A stretch of DNA of 8,112 nucleotides from Candidatus Omnitrophota bacterium (GTDB taxonomy: Bacteria > Omnitrophota > Gorgyraeia > Gygaellales > Profunditerraquicolaceae). The stretch is from positions 1-8,112 of the forward strand of contig JAFGET010000179.1 in NCBI GenBank assembly GCA_016931435.1. The letters are read 5' to 3'. Of the stretch, positions 1 to 6,758 are shown piece after piece. The first letter of the stretch is position 1. Each line of letters starts with the position of its first letter. Below the pieces are notes generated by a model. That model saw only the letters and a program-made list of their open reading frames with translations. It was not told the origin of the DNA and did not search any database. The translations under genes were made by a program, and so were the position numbers.

Positions 1-148
1 GGAAAGCACAACCTCTGTTTTACGTTATCTGTTAGAGCATCGCGAAGAGATCCGCAGGATGGGAGAGATGGGCAGGCAGAGGATCATCGATGAGTGGAAT
101 TATGAGAAACAGTTTGAACCGGTAAAATATGAATTGAAAAAATTTTAA
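1..148 (+). CDS. Glycosyltransferase, probable GT4 family, C-terminal fragment (5' end outside window)
   Basis: The reading frame is open from base 2 and ends with TAA at 146-148, giving the last 48 residues of a protein that begins upstream. The visible part is a charged amphipathic tail containing RRMGEMGRQRI followed by EWNYEKQFEPV. This is the usual ending of GT-B fold family 4 glycosyltransferases, where a final helix after the nucleotide-sugar domain packs back on the N-terminal domain and carries an MG..GR..v...w...F pattern. No catalytic motif is inside the window, so the family rests on this tail and on the neighbouring genes. The stop lies three bases before the next start codon, so the gene is almost certainly in the same transcript as the rest. 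The donor and acceptor sugars cannot be told from the fragment. Confidence 0.72.
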   Translation, partial: ESTTSVLRYLLEHREEIRRMGEMGRQRIIDEWNYEKQFEPVKYELKKF

Positions 149-151
149 AAT

Positions 152-1294
152 ATGAGAAATAACAAAAAGGTAGCTATTGTAACAACCCACCCGATTCAAT
201 ACCAGGCGCCTCTGTTTAGAGAGCTCGCAAAAACGGTAGATTTGGCCGTTATTTTTATGACACGGATTACCCCTAAGGACCAGGCAAAGGCAGGCTTCGG
301 CGTAGAATTTGATTGGGATATACCGCTGCTTCGCGGTTATAATCATATCTTTGCCAGGAATATATCAAGAAATCCCAGCGTTGGCGCCTTTAGAGGAATT
401 GTTTTGGAGGGCGTAGAAAGATTGTTTAAAGGGATAAGCCCGGATATAATCATTGTATTTGGGTGGTTTCCCTACGGATACCAGCAGGTTATCAGATATG
501 CCAATAAGAATAGAATCCCCTTATTTATCAGGGGCGAGTCTAATTTACTTATGACAATGTTCGTAATGAAAAAAATATTTAAAGAGTTTTATATGAGGTA
601 TCTATTGAAAAAGTTTGACAGATTTTTGTCAATAGGCAAACAGAACACGTTCTTTTATAGACATTTTGGCGTTGATAATACCAAGATTTTTTTCACCCCT
701 TATTCGGTTGATACGGACTTTTTTAGAAAAGAATTTGCTAAGCACAAAAGAGACAAAGATAAATTTAATTTCGGATTTTCAGGCAAGTTTATTCATAAGA
801 AAAGGCCGTGCGATTTTTTGGAAGCGGCTGCAAAAAGTAAGAACAGGAAGCAGATCAGGGTTATAATGATAGGGGAGGGCCCCTTGAAAGGCGAATTATC
901 AAGGCTGGGAACCAGACTGGGCTTAGACGTTGAATTTAGGGGTTTTTTAAACCAAGGCGAGCTGGTGAAGACGGGTTACTGTGATATCGATTGTCTTGTT
1001 TTGCCATCAGGGGGAAGTGAGACATGGGGTTTGGTTGTAAATGAGGTTATGACAGGAGGAATCCCTGCGATCGTTTCCGATGCTGTCGGGTGCGGATTGG
1101 ATCTGATCGAAGAAGGCAGGAGCGGTTTTACATTCCGCTATAAAGATGTCGATTGTTTATCTGAAAAGATAGATACCTTTATCGAGTTGAAGAAAAAAGA
1201 TTTTCCTTTCTCTAAATTTGTTTTGGATAAGATAGAAGATTATTCGCTCTATAAGACTGTGGAAGGTTTCCTGGAAACAATTGCATCTATTTAA
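152..1294 (+). CDS. Glycosyltransferase family 4 (GT-B fold), 380 aa
   Basis: This is a predicted cytoplasmic glycosyltransferase that moves a sugar from a nucleotide-activated donor to a lipid-linked glycan acceptor, with retention of configuration as in GT4 enzymes. The N-terminal Rossmann domain opens with VAIVTTHPIQYQAPLFREL (residues 7-25), a common GT4 opening. The C-terminal donor-binding domain starts near residue 206 and contains GKFIHKKRP (211-219, basic residues placed to hold the donor phosphates) and GEGPLKGEL (241-249). It also has the GT4 E-x7-E motif with E290 and E298 in SETWGLVVNE, followed by GGIPAIVSD (302-310). The length of 380 residues is normal for the family and both domains appear complete. 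There is no signal peptide or clear membrane segment. The ATG lies three bases after the upstream stop and has no Shine-Dalgarno sequence, so it may be translated by coupling. The family is secure, but the sugar specificity is unknown. Confidence 0.93.
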   Translation: MRNNKKVAIVTTHPIQYQAPLFRELAKTVDLAVIFMTRITPKDQAKAGFGVEFDWDIPLLRGYNHIFARNISRNPSVGAFRGIVLEGVERLFKGISPDIIIVFGWFPYGYQQVIRYANKNRIPLFIRGESNLLMTMFVMKKIFKEFYMRYLLKKFDRFLSIGKQNTFFYRHFGVDNTKIFFTPYSVDTDFFRKEFAKHKRDKDKFNFGFSGKFIHKKRPCDFLEAAAKSKNRKQIRVIMIGEGPLKGELSRLGTRLGLDVEFRGFLNQGELVKTGYCDIDCLVLPSGGSETWGLVVNEVMTGGIPAIVSDAVGCGLDLIEEGRSGFTFRYKDVDCLSEKIDTFIELKKKDFPFSKFVLDKIEDYSLYKTVEGFLETIASI

Positions 1295-1309
1295 TCGCTT
1301 TATTATGAA

Positions 1310-2317
1310 ATGAGTCTGCTTATAATCGGCATGACAGGAGGCACGCATATAGGGGGCTCTTTGTGCAGAGCTGCAAAAGAGCTTGGGATAGCCCCATCTT
1401 TTTTAGATGCAGAGTCAGCTTTTAGGGCACCGAGACCGATAAGGCGCTTCTGCTGGCGGTTGATGAGAAGGAGGCCGCCCAGGCTGCATTTTTTTAGCAA
1501 ACAGGTTCTTGGGGTGTGTATGGAAGATAGGCCGGCCAGGCTATTGGCCACGGGTATTGCCCCGATAGACAAAGGGTGCCTGCAAAGAATAGGCGGACTC
1601 GGAGTAAGAAGAATTTGTTATTTAACAGACGATCCGTGGAATAATGCCCATTATGCCCCATGGTTTATCGGCGCCTTAAAATATTATGACGATATCTTTT
1701 CTACCAGAAGAGCTAATATCGATGACCTGAAAAAAATTGGATGCAAAAACGTGGAATACTTACCTTTTGGCTACGACCCGGAATTATTTTATCCGGAAAA
1801 ATTAGCAGAGGAAGAAAGGCAAAGGTATGTTTCCGACATTGTTTTTGTAGGAGGCGCAGACGATGACAGGGTTAGCTATATATCCGTTTTAATCAACGCA
1901 GGTTTTAATGTAGGTCTCTACGGCGGTTATTGGGATAAGTACGGCGCGACAAAAAACTGTACCCGCGGCATTGTAGATACCGACACAGCGCGCAAGGTTA
2001 TAAGCTCAGCAAAGGTCGCCCTTTGCTTAGTGCGCAGGGCAAACAGGGACGGCAGCTGCATGAGAACATTTGAAGTCCCGGCTTCCGGCGCCTGCATGCT
2101 TACTGAGGATACGCAGGAGCACAGAGAACTTTTTGGAGAAGAAGGCAGGGCCGTAATATATTTTAAGACGCCCCATGAGATGACAAGGAAAGCCGGATGG
2201 CTGATGAGCCACGATAATGAACGCAGGAGACTTGCGGAAGCAGCTTATCGCTTGGTTGTCGGTGGTAAAAACAGATACAAAGATAGATTAGTGAGTATGC
2301 TAAAGCAAAAAATATGA
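1310..2317 (+). CDS. CgeB/YkvP-like glycosyltransferase, 335 aa
   Basis: This protein looks like a GT-B glycosyltransferase of the CgeB (spore maturation protein)/YkvP type, whose C-terminal part is the glycosyl transferase 1-like domain seen in that family. The name is historical; members are common in polysaccharide loci of non-sporulating bacteria. Diagnostic stretches are YLTDDPWN (residues 104-111), the linker LPFGYDPELF (151-160), the start of the second domain DIVFVGG (176-182), and RTFEVPASGACMLTE (252-266). The last motif contains E255 and the small-residue turn that precedes donor binding in this family. Residues 40-60 form a very arginine-rich stretch with no obvious membrane character, possibly a basic surface for contact with phospholipid or the lipid-linked acceptor (inference). 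The start is the ATG 15 bases after the previous stop, with no good ribosome binding site. The gene ends in an ATGA overlap with the FkbM gene. The substrate is unknown. Confidence 0.88.
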   Translation: MSLLIIGMTGGTHIGGSLCRAAKELGIAPSFLDAESAFRAPRPIRRFCWRLMRRRPPRLHFFSKQVLGVCMEDRPARLLATGIAPIDKGCLQRIGGLGVRRICYLTDDPWNNAHYAPWFIGALKYYDDIFSTRRANIDDLKKIGCKNVEYLPFGYDPELFYPEKLAEEERQRYVSDIVFVGGADDDRVSYISVLINAGFNVGLYGGYWDKYGATKNCTRGIVDTDTARKVISSAKVALCLVRRANRDGSCMRTFEVPASGACMLTEDTQEHRELFGEEGRAVIYFKTPHEMTRKAGWLMSHDNERRRLAEAAYRLVVGGKNRYKDRLVSMLKQKI

Positions 2318-3180
2318 ACCTATTAAAACGGCTAAAATACGCAGATTTTAATTCTGTTTTTTTAAGAAAAATTTTGGGTTATTTCTACAAAGACGGAGGC
2401 ATTTATAAAATACCAATAGGCCCTCTGAAGGGTTTTCGAATCTGTTATGATAAGTCGATTAACTTTCACGCGGTTCTGGGGATGTGGGAACTGCAGAATT
2501 TAGAGCTTCTATCCATCATGCTGCGAAAGACAGGCTTGATAAACAAGGATCTGGTAGCTTGCGATGTGGGCGCCAATATCGGCTTGTACTCTCTCTGGTT
2601 TTACCGTTACCTATCCCCGGGAAGCGTTATTTATGCCTTTGAGCCCGCTCCCCGCACAGCTGAGAAATTAAAACATAATGTTGCTATAAATAATGCGTCC
2701 CGTGTTAAGATAGCCGAGCTTGCCTGCACGGATAAGGTGGGTGAGGCAGATTTCTTTATCGGGCCCGGCCATCACAAGTCTTCTCTTGATAGAGAATGGG
2801 CATCGGAAGGGAAAGCCTGCCCCGAGAAGATAATTGTTGATGCGGTTACGCTTGATAGTTTTTTTTACGGTAAAGAGAAACGGCAGGGCCCAAGCCTGAT
2901 AAAGATAGACGTTGAGGGAGCGGCAAGCCTCGTATTAAAAGGCTGCAAAGAGTGCGTTCTGAAAAAAAGACCGTTTTTTTTAATCGAGTCTCACAACACA
3001 ATAGAAGATAGGGCCATGTGCAATCTTATCACAGATTATGAATATAAGGCCTACAGAATAACAAATCATCTGTGGGTAAAAGAGCCAAATGAGACTTTCC
3101 CGAACTTAGAAGGTGTGTGGGGCACCGTTTTTCTGGGCCCCGCTGAGACGCACAAGCAGCTAAGCAATGTATTTAGGTAA
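2314..3180 (+). CDS. FkbM-family SAM-dependent methyltransferase, 288 aa
   Basis: This is a predicted O-methyltransferase using S-adenosylmethionine. The FkbM family is named after a macrolide 31-O-methyltransferase, and members in polysaccharide loci are thought to methylate sugar hydroxyls. The class I SAM-binding glycine motif is DVGANIGLYS (residues 84-93), followed by the acidic end of strand two in YAFEPAP (107-113). The characteristic FkbM signature LIKIDVEGAA lies at 195-204, then KRPFFLIE at 218-225. The first 80 residues hold a small N-terminal extension (GPLKGFRICYD, 36-46) that is usual in the family. The length is normal and nothing appears missing. The ATG overlaps the stop of the CgeB-like gene by four bases (ATGA) and has no Shine-Dalgarno sequence, which suggests termination-reinitiation and supports a shared job with that transferase. 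The gene holds two T8 runs (2859-2866 and 2974-2981) and an A7 run (2962-2968). Confidence 0.93.
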   Translation: MNLLKRLKYADFNSVFLRKILGYFYKDGGIYKIPIGPLKGFRICYDKSINFHAVLGMWELQNLELLSIMLRKTGLINKDLVACDVGANIGLYSLWFYRYLSPGSVIYAFEPAPRTAEKLKHNVAINNASRVKIAELACTDKVGEADFFIGPGHHKSSLDREWASEGKACPEKIIVDAVTLDSFFYGKEKRQGPSLIKIDVEGAASLVLKGCKECVLKKRPFFLIESHNTIEDRAMCNLITDYEYKAYRITNHLWVKEPNETFPNLEGVWGTVFLGPAETHKQLSNVFR

Positions 3181-3208
3181 GACGAGTTTTTATAAAGGGT
3201 ATGCGTAG

Positions 3209-4375
3209 ATGAAAGTAATAATATCATGCTTTGGGAAATTTCATGCCGACTTTTTATCGGAATATCTATTGAAGAAAGGCTGCCTGAGGAAGGTTTTTAC
3301 AGCCAACCCTAAGTTTTGTTCAAGGATCAGCATAGGCAGAAAATATGTCAGATATCTGCCTCTGCTGGTTATCCCGCGCGCTGTCTCCAGGCTGCCCTTG
3401 CCGAGATATATTCATGAGATAGTCAATTGGCTTTGCCTCGTAGTGTTCGATATATGGGTAAGCCCCCAGATCAAAGATTGTGATGTTTTCACAGGATGGT
3501 CAGGCGGATGCCTGAGAAGCCTTAGGGCTGCAAAAAAGAAGGGCATCATTTCTATCGTTATGAGGACCTCTCCCCACATACTATACCAAAAGGATATTCT
3601 TGAAGCGGAATACAGAGATTTAGATATAAAAAAGAGGCCTATTTTTGATAAGATAATCAATCGTGAATTGAGAGAATACGATGAGGCGGATTATATACAG
3701 GTCCAGTCAAAATATGTCTTTGATTCCTTTATCGCAAAAGGCGTTGACAAAGGAAAGCTTTTGCATATAACTTCAGGAGTCAGTTTAAAGGATTTCTATT
3801 TCATGGACTGCGCTGGCAAAAAAGATGAATTCATAGTTTTATATGTTGGAAGCATTCTTGTGAGGAAAGGAATAATTTATCTGCTTGAAGCAATGAAAAG
3901 ATTGCCGGGCGATAAAATAAGGTTAGTCTTGATAGGGAAAGCGGGGAAAGAGTTCCTAATGATATTAAGCCAATACAAAAAATTTTATACGCACACAGGC
4001 TTTATCAGGCACAACGAATTAAAAAATTATTATAGCAGAGCTTCGGTTTTTGTGCAACCCTCTTTGTCGGAAGGGTTAAGTTCTGCAGTTATTGAAGCCA
4101 TGGCCTGCGGTCTGCCTGTAATTATTACTGCCAATACAGGCGGCTGCGATATCTGCCGTGATGGGAGGGAAGGATTTATAGTACCTATCCGTAACAGTGA
4201 GGCCATAGCAGAGAGGATACTTTATCTTTACAATAATCCAAACGTCAGAGAGGAGATGGCAAACAATGCCGCGCTGAGGGCAAAAGAGTTTACGTGGGAT
4301 AAATGCGTAGACAGATTAGTAGAGAGATACGAGTCTATAACCAGCGGCAATTTGCAGATACATTTAAATGGATAA
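3209..4375 (+). CDS. Glycosyltransferase family 4 (GT-B fold), 388 aa
   Basis: This is the second complete GT4 enzyme of the cluster, predicted to add one sugar of the repeat unit at the cytoplasmic membrane face. The N-terminal domain runs to about residue 195 and includes RTSPHILYQ (119-127) and the acidic helix EYDEADYIQVQSKYV (156-170), which matches the E...AD.i.v.S.. region before the interdomain linker in GT4 proteins. The donor domain begins with IVLYVGSILVRKG (209-221; R219 and K220 are the expected phosphate-binding residues). It continues through RLVLIGKAG (238-246) and ends with PSLSEGLSSAVIEAMACG (284-301), where E288 and E296 form the E-x7-E motif. The hydrophobic stretch at 71-85 is probably core rather than a membrane span. 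The start follows a 28-base gap, the largest in the window, with AAAGGG at 3194-3199 as a plausible ribosome binding site. The end overlaps the next gene by eight bases. Sugar specificity is unknown. Confidence 0.94.
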   Translation: MKVIISCFGKFHADFLSEYLLKKGCLRKVFTANPKFCSRISIGRKYVRYLPLLVIPRAVSRLPLPRYIHEIVNWLCLVVFDIWVSPQIKDCDVFTGWSGGCLRSLRAAKKKGIISIVMRTSPHILYQKDILEAEYRDLDIKKRPIFDKIINRELREYDEADYIQVQSKYVFDSFIAKGVDKGKLLHITSGVSLKDFYFMDCAGKKDEFIVLYVGSILVRKGIIYLLEAMKRLPGDKIRLVLIGKAGKEFLMILSQYKKFYTHTGFIRHNELKNYYSRASVFVQPSLSEGLSSAVIEAMACGLPVIITANTGGCDICRDGREGFIVPIRNSEAIAERILYLYNNPNVREEMANNAALRAKEFTWDKCVDRLVERYESITSGNLQIHLNG

Positions 4376-5768
4376 GATATATTTTAGAAAAACAACGATA
4401 CCACTTATTTTTTTGGTTCATATAATTTTGGTGCACCTGTTGTTAAGCAAGCCAGAAGATAGTCCTGTTTATGCGTGGGCTGCCGCAATTGTTATTTTTG
4501 CTTTGCTGCCGTATACGTTAACCGCTTTCACAAAAAGGTTTATTCCTTATGAACCTGTTTATTTATTTTTTGCGGGCCTTGTTATTTTTCATCCAATGAC
4601 TCTGCTATTCATTGATATAGAATCGTTCCCTTATCCGCACCAGGTAGCCGAAGTGTTAAAAATGCTGCTTGCCGGCATGCTGTTCTTCTGCGCAGGGTAT
4701 TATTGGCCTTTTAGCAAACTGTTTTCTCATAGACTGCCTTTGAAGAATTTTACAATATCAACGAATCAATTAGCAAGGCTTCCCATAAAGCTATATTTAA
4801 CAGTATGGATATTAAGGTGTTTAGCGTATACGCCCTTAAGTTGTATCATTCAACCGTTTGCCGGCTGGTCGATTATGAATATTTTCTCGATAACCGCGGT
4901 TTACGCCAGCCTCATGATCGATACCTATCTTTATTTTTCACCGGGTCTTTCGCTAAAAAAAAGTTATAGAAAAAAAATCCTTGTTAGGGGATTATTCTTC
5001 TTGACGGCAGAACTAGTTTATATCTTCTTTATTTTATCCATGACGGGAATCATGGCCACAGTTTTTCTGCATGTAATCGTAGTATATATAAAATGCAGGA
5101 AGAAGATTCCTTACGTTATAATTCTTTTTGTGTTTATGTCTATTTTTATTGTAAGGCCGTTTCTTACTGCTTACAGGTCGTATCATTGGTTTGGCAAAAA
5201 TATTAAAACCTCTTTTGAATATGCTGTGGAATCCATATCTGATAAGGATATTAGAGATTACAACAGGGCGGTGACAGCGAAAAGATTTGCCAATCCACTC
5301 TATGTCGCAGTTCTCAGCTGGGGATTGGCAGAAGAAGGCAGAAGGGTAGAGACTTATAAAGGAGTAGCAGGTTATATAGCTAAATTTATACCCCGTATTT
5401 TATGGCCTGATAAACCTTCCGTAAGCTACAATAGGATCGGAAGGGACCTCGGCATCCTTGGCGCAGGGGAGAGGGTGACCTCTGTCGGGGTTCCTTTATT
5501 GGCCGGATATGTTATGATGGGGGGGTTCGAAGCAATTTGCATAGGGATGTTTTTAACAGGGATCTTGTTAAAGACTTATTGGGAATGGCTGATTATAAGA
5601 TCAGGGGATAATTTTTTATGCTTCGTTGTCTATTTTACGATACTTTTTCCATGGCTGATGATGGGGATGGAGTGGGGAGGCATCTTGCATGCCAACGTCT
5701 CCTTCTTAGTTTATACGTATTTTCTGCTTAAGTTTATAAAAAAGGAGAAAAGGGTATCCAGCTTATGA
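4368..5768 (+). CDS. Multi-spanning membrane protein, probable Wzy-type polysaccharide polymerase, 466 aa
   Basis: This integral membrane protein has about 10 to 12 hydrophobic segments, roughly at residues 11-27, 35-54, 64-84, 96-113, 141-156, 168-189, 207-226, 228-242, 248-264, 371-402, 415-433 and 437-456. A polar loop of about 105 residues spans 265-370 and is likely extracytoplasmic. This architecture, one large late loop between membrane bundles, is typical of O-antigen/oligosaccharide repeat-unit polymerases (Wzy), which join lipid-linked repeats at the outer face of the inner membrane. The loop holds PRILWPDKPS (342-351), which resembles a recurrent motif of such polymerases. It is followed by R356 and G367 with ten residues between them. 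Sequence conservation in this class is low, so the role rests on topology, the motif and the neighbours. A ligase or a related membrane transferase is possible; a Wzx flippase is unlikely because of the large loop. The gene overlaps the preceding GT4 by eight bases and the next gene by ATGA, and has no clear Shine-Dalgarno sequence. A G7 run lies at 5519-5525. Confidence 0.8.
   Translation: MDKIYFRKTTIPLIFLVHIILVHLLLSKPEDSPVYAWAAAIVIFALLPYTLTAFTKRFIPYEPVYLFFAGLVIFHPMTLLFIDIESFPYPHQVAEVLKMLLAGMLFFCAGYYWPFSKLFSHRLPLKNFTISTNQLARLPIKLYLTVWILRCLAYTPLSCIIQPFAGWSIMNIFSITAVYASLMIDTYLYFSPGLSLKKSYRKKILVRGLFFLTAELVYIFFILSMTGIMATVFLHVIVVYIKCRKKIPYVIILFVFMSIFIVRPFLTAYRSYHWFGKNIKTSFEYAVESISDKDIRDYNRAVTAKRFANPLYVAVLSWGLAEEGRRVETYKGVAGYIAKFIPRILWPDKPSVSYNRIGRDLGILGAGERVTSVGVPLLAGYVMMGGFEAICIGMFLTGILLKTYWEWLIIRSGDNFLCFVVYFTILFPWLMMGMEWGGILHANVSFLVYTYFLLKFIKKEKRVSSL
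5738..5754 (+). promoter_or_regulatory. Ribosome binding region for the radical SAM gene
   Basis: An AAGGAG (5742-5747) followed by AGGG (5751-5754) lies inside the last codons of the polymerase-like gene. AGGG leaves 10 bases to the ATG at 5765, a workable distance, while GGAG is 17 bases away, longer than usual. With the ATGA overlap it supports initiation at 5765, by direct loading or by reinitiation. Confidence 0.5.
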
Positions 5769-6742
5769 AAGAAGCCGCAGCTAAGCTTATAACGCACGGC
5801 GCATCTTTCGTTAAGCGCTATATGGTTAAAACATTAAACAAAGATTTTTTTATCCCTGAGCCTGTTCCGAGGCTTTCTATCGAGACTACAAATATCTGCG
5901 ATGCCGGGTGTCTTTTTTGCGCGAATAGTGCTATGAAGCGCCGAAGGCAGCATATAGAAATGCCGATATTCAAAAAGGCTGTGGATGAATTCGCGGCCAT
6001 GGGGGGGCATTTGATTGATTTTAATACGGTTATCGGAGAACCGCTGTTAGATCCATCCATATTAGAAAGAGCCAGGTATGTCAGAAGTTTTAGACAATTT
6101 GAATCTTTAGGGTTTATAACCACGCTGCAGTGGCTGCATAAGTTTGACATCGATAGCTTTTTTGAATCAGGTATTAACAGGTTGAAAGTTTCTGCCGTCC
6201 TGTCAGGCCGAGAAAGATATAAAGAATTCTTCGGCGTTGACAGATACGATATATTTTTAAAGAATTTGTTGACACTTATCAAGGAAAACAATAATAGAAA
6301 AAAGATTATTGATATATATATAGACATAAAACCAACCAACGAGCATATCAGCGACATAATTAACCACCACGACTTTAAGATGGTCAATTCTCTGTTAGAA
6401 CAGGATCTGCCTGCCAGCCTAAAGATTTCAGGCTGCTACGTTGACGATTGGCTCGGTACAGTACGTCTGCCGTCCTATTTGAAGAGAAGGCCCCTCTACC
6501 CGCGGTTATTCCATCCATGCGCACTTTTTTACTCGGGACTTATAATTTATTCTAACGGTAAAGCCGGAGTCTGCGCATGCAGAGATTTTGAAGCAGACAG
6601 CGAATTGATCTTAGGGGATTTAACTAATTTTACAATAGAAGAGTTATGGAAAGGGCAGACGCTTGCAAGCCTTCGTTCAAATTGGCGAAGGAGAAACATA
6701 ATACCGGATATCTGTAAAATATGCCGGCATTATGTATATTAA
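5765..6742 (+). CDS. Radical SAM protein with SPASM-like C-terminal domain, 325 aa
   Basis: This is a radical SAM enzyme. The cluster-binding motif C-x3-C-x2-C is C45, C49 and C52 in ETTNICDAGCLFC, placed after the first strand (PRLSIETT, 35-42). The second-strand motif that is usually GGEP reads VIGEPLLDP (89-97), keeping GEP. The C-terminal part carries extra cysteines: C252 in HPCALFYSGLIIYSNG, C270 and C272 in GVCACRD, then GDLTNFTIEELW (284-295), and C317 and C320 near the end (ICKICRHY). This arrangement is that of a SPASM/twitch domain, which binds one or two auxiliary iron-sulfur clusters. Known SPASM proteins modify peptides or protein side chains, or act as alcohol dehydrogenases, but many polysaccharide-locus members have no assigned substrate. 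Here the placement between a polymerase and a methyltransferase suggests modification of a sugar or a lipid-linked glycan (inference). The start overlaps the upstream stop by ATGA. The protein appears complete and a G7 run lies at 6001-6007. Confidence 0.92.
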   Translation: MKEAAAKLITHGASFVKRYMVKTLNKDFFIPEPVPRLSIETTNICDAGCLFCANSAMKRRRQHIEMPIFKKAVDEFAAMGGHLIDFNTVIGEPLLDPSILERARYVRSFRQFESLGFITTLQWLHKFDIDSFFESGINRLKVSAVLSGRERYKEFFGVDRYDIFLKNLLTLIKENNNRKKIIDIYIDIKPTNEHISDIINHHDFKMVNSLLEQDLPASLKISGCYVDDWLGTVRLPSYLKRRPLYPRLFHPCALFYSGLIIYSNGKAGVCACRDFEADSELILGDLTNFTIEELWKGQTLASLRSNWRRRNIIPDICKICRHYVY

Positions 6743-6748
6743 TATATT

Positions 6749-6752
6749 AAGG
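6749..6752 (+). promoter_or_regulatory. Shine-Dalgarno deciding the methyltransferase start
   Basis: AAGG sits six bases before the ATG at 6759. The earlier in-frame ATG at 6732, inside the end of the radical SAM gene, has no comparable purine-rich site in front of it. This favours 6759 as the start, although 6732 cannot be excluded. Confidence 0.5.
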
Positions 6753-6758
6753 TTTACT

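Noticed and set aside
666..866. A 66-codon plus-strand frame inside the first complete GT4 gene
   Set aside because: It overlaps the glycosyltransferase frame between its two domains, has no ribosome binding site, and its translation resembles no protein I recognise.
1303..1572. Minus-strand open frames of 60 to 105 codons at 32-346, 1157-1348, 1303-1572, 2027-2212 and 3412-3660
   Set aside because: All lie opposite well-supported genes, have no domain signature, and do not form a plausible divergent transcript.
1310..2317. A sporulation role for the CgeB-like gene
   Set aside because: The CgeB name reflects the first described member. Here the gene is embedded among polysaccharide glycosyltransferases, with nothing sporulation-related in view.
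2859..2981. T8 runs at 2859-2866 and 2974-2981 in the FkbM gene as possible terminators or phase-variation sites
   Set aside because: No hairpin was seen before either run and the frame is intact through both. Such runs are expected from TTT phenylalanine codons in AT-rich DNA.
3181..3208. The 28-base gap before the second GT4 gene as a promoter or terminator
   Set aside because: It is too short to hold a full promoter, shows no stem-loop, and contains only a plausible ribosome binding site and a three-codon ORF.
5818..6387. A 189-codon open frame on the minus strand opposite the radical SAM gene
   Set aside because: It is fully antisense to a gene with clear catalytic motifs. Its translation is a low-complexity mix rich in Ser, Leu and Ile with no recognisable domain, as expected from the complementary strand of an AT-rich gene.
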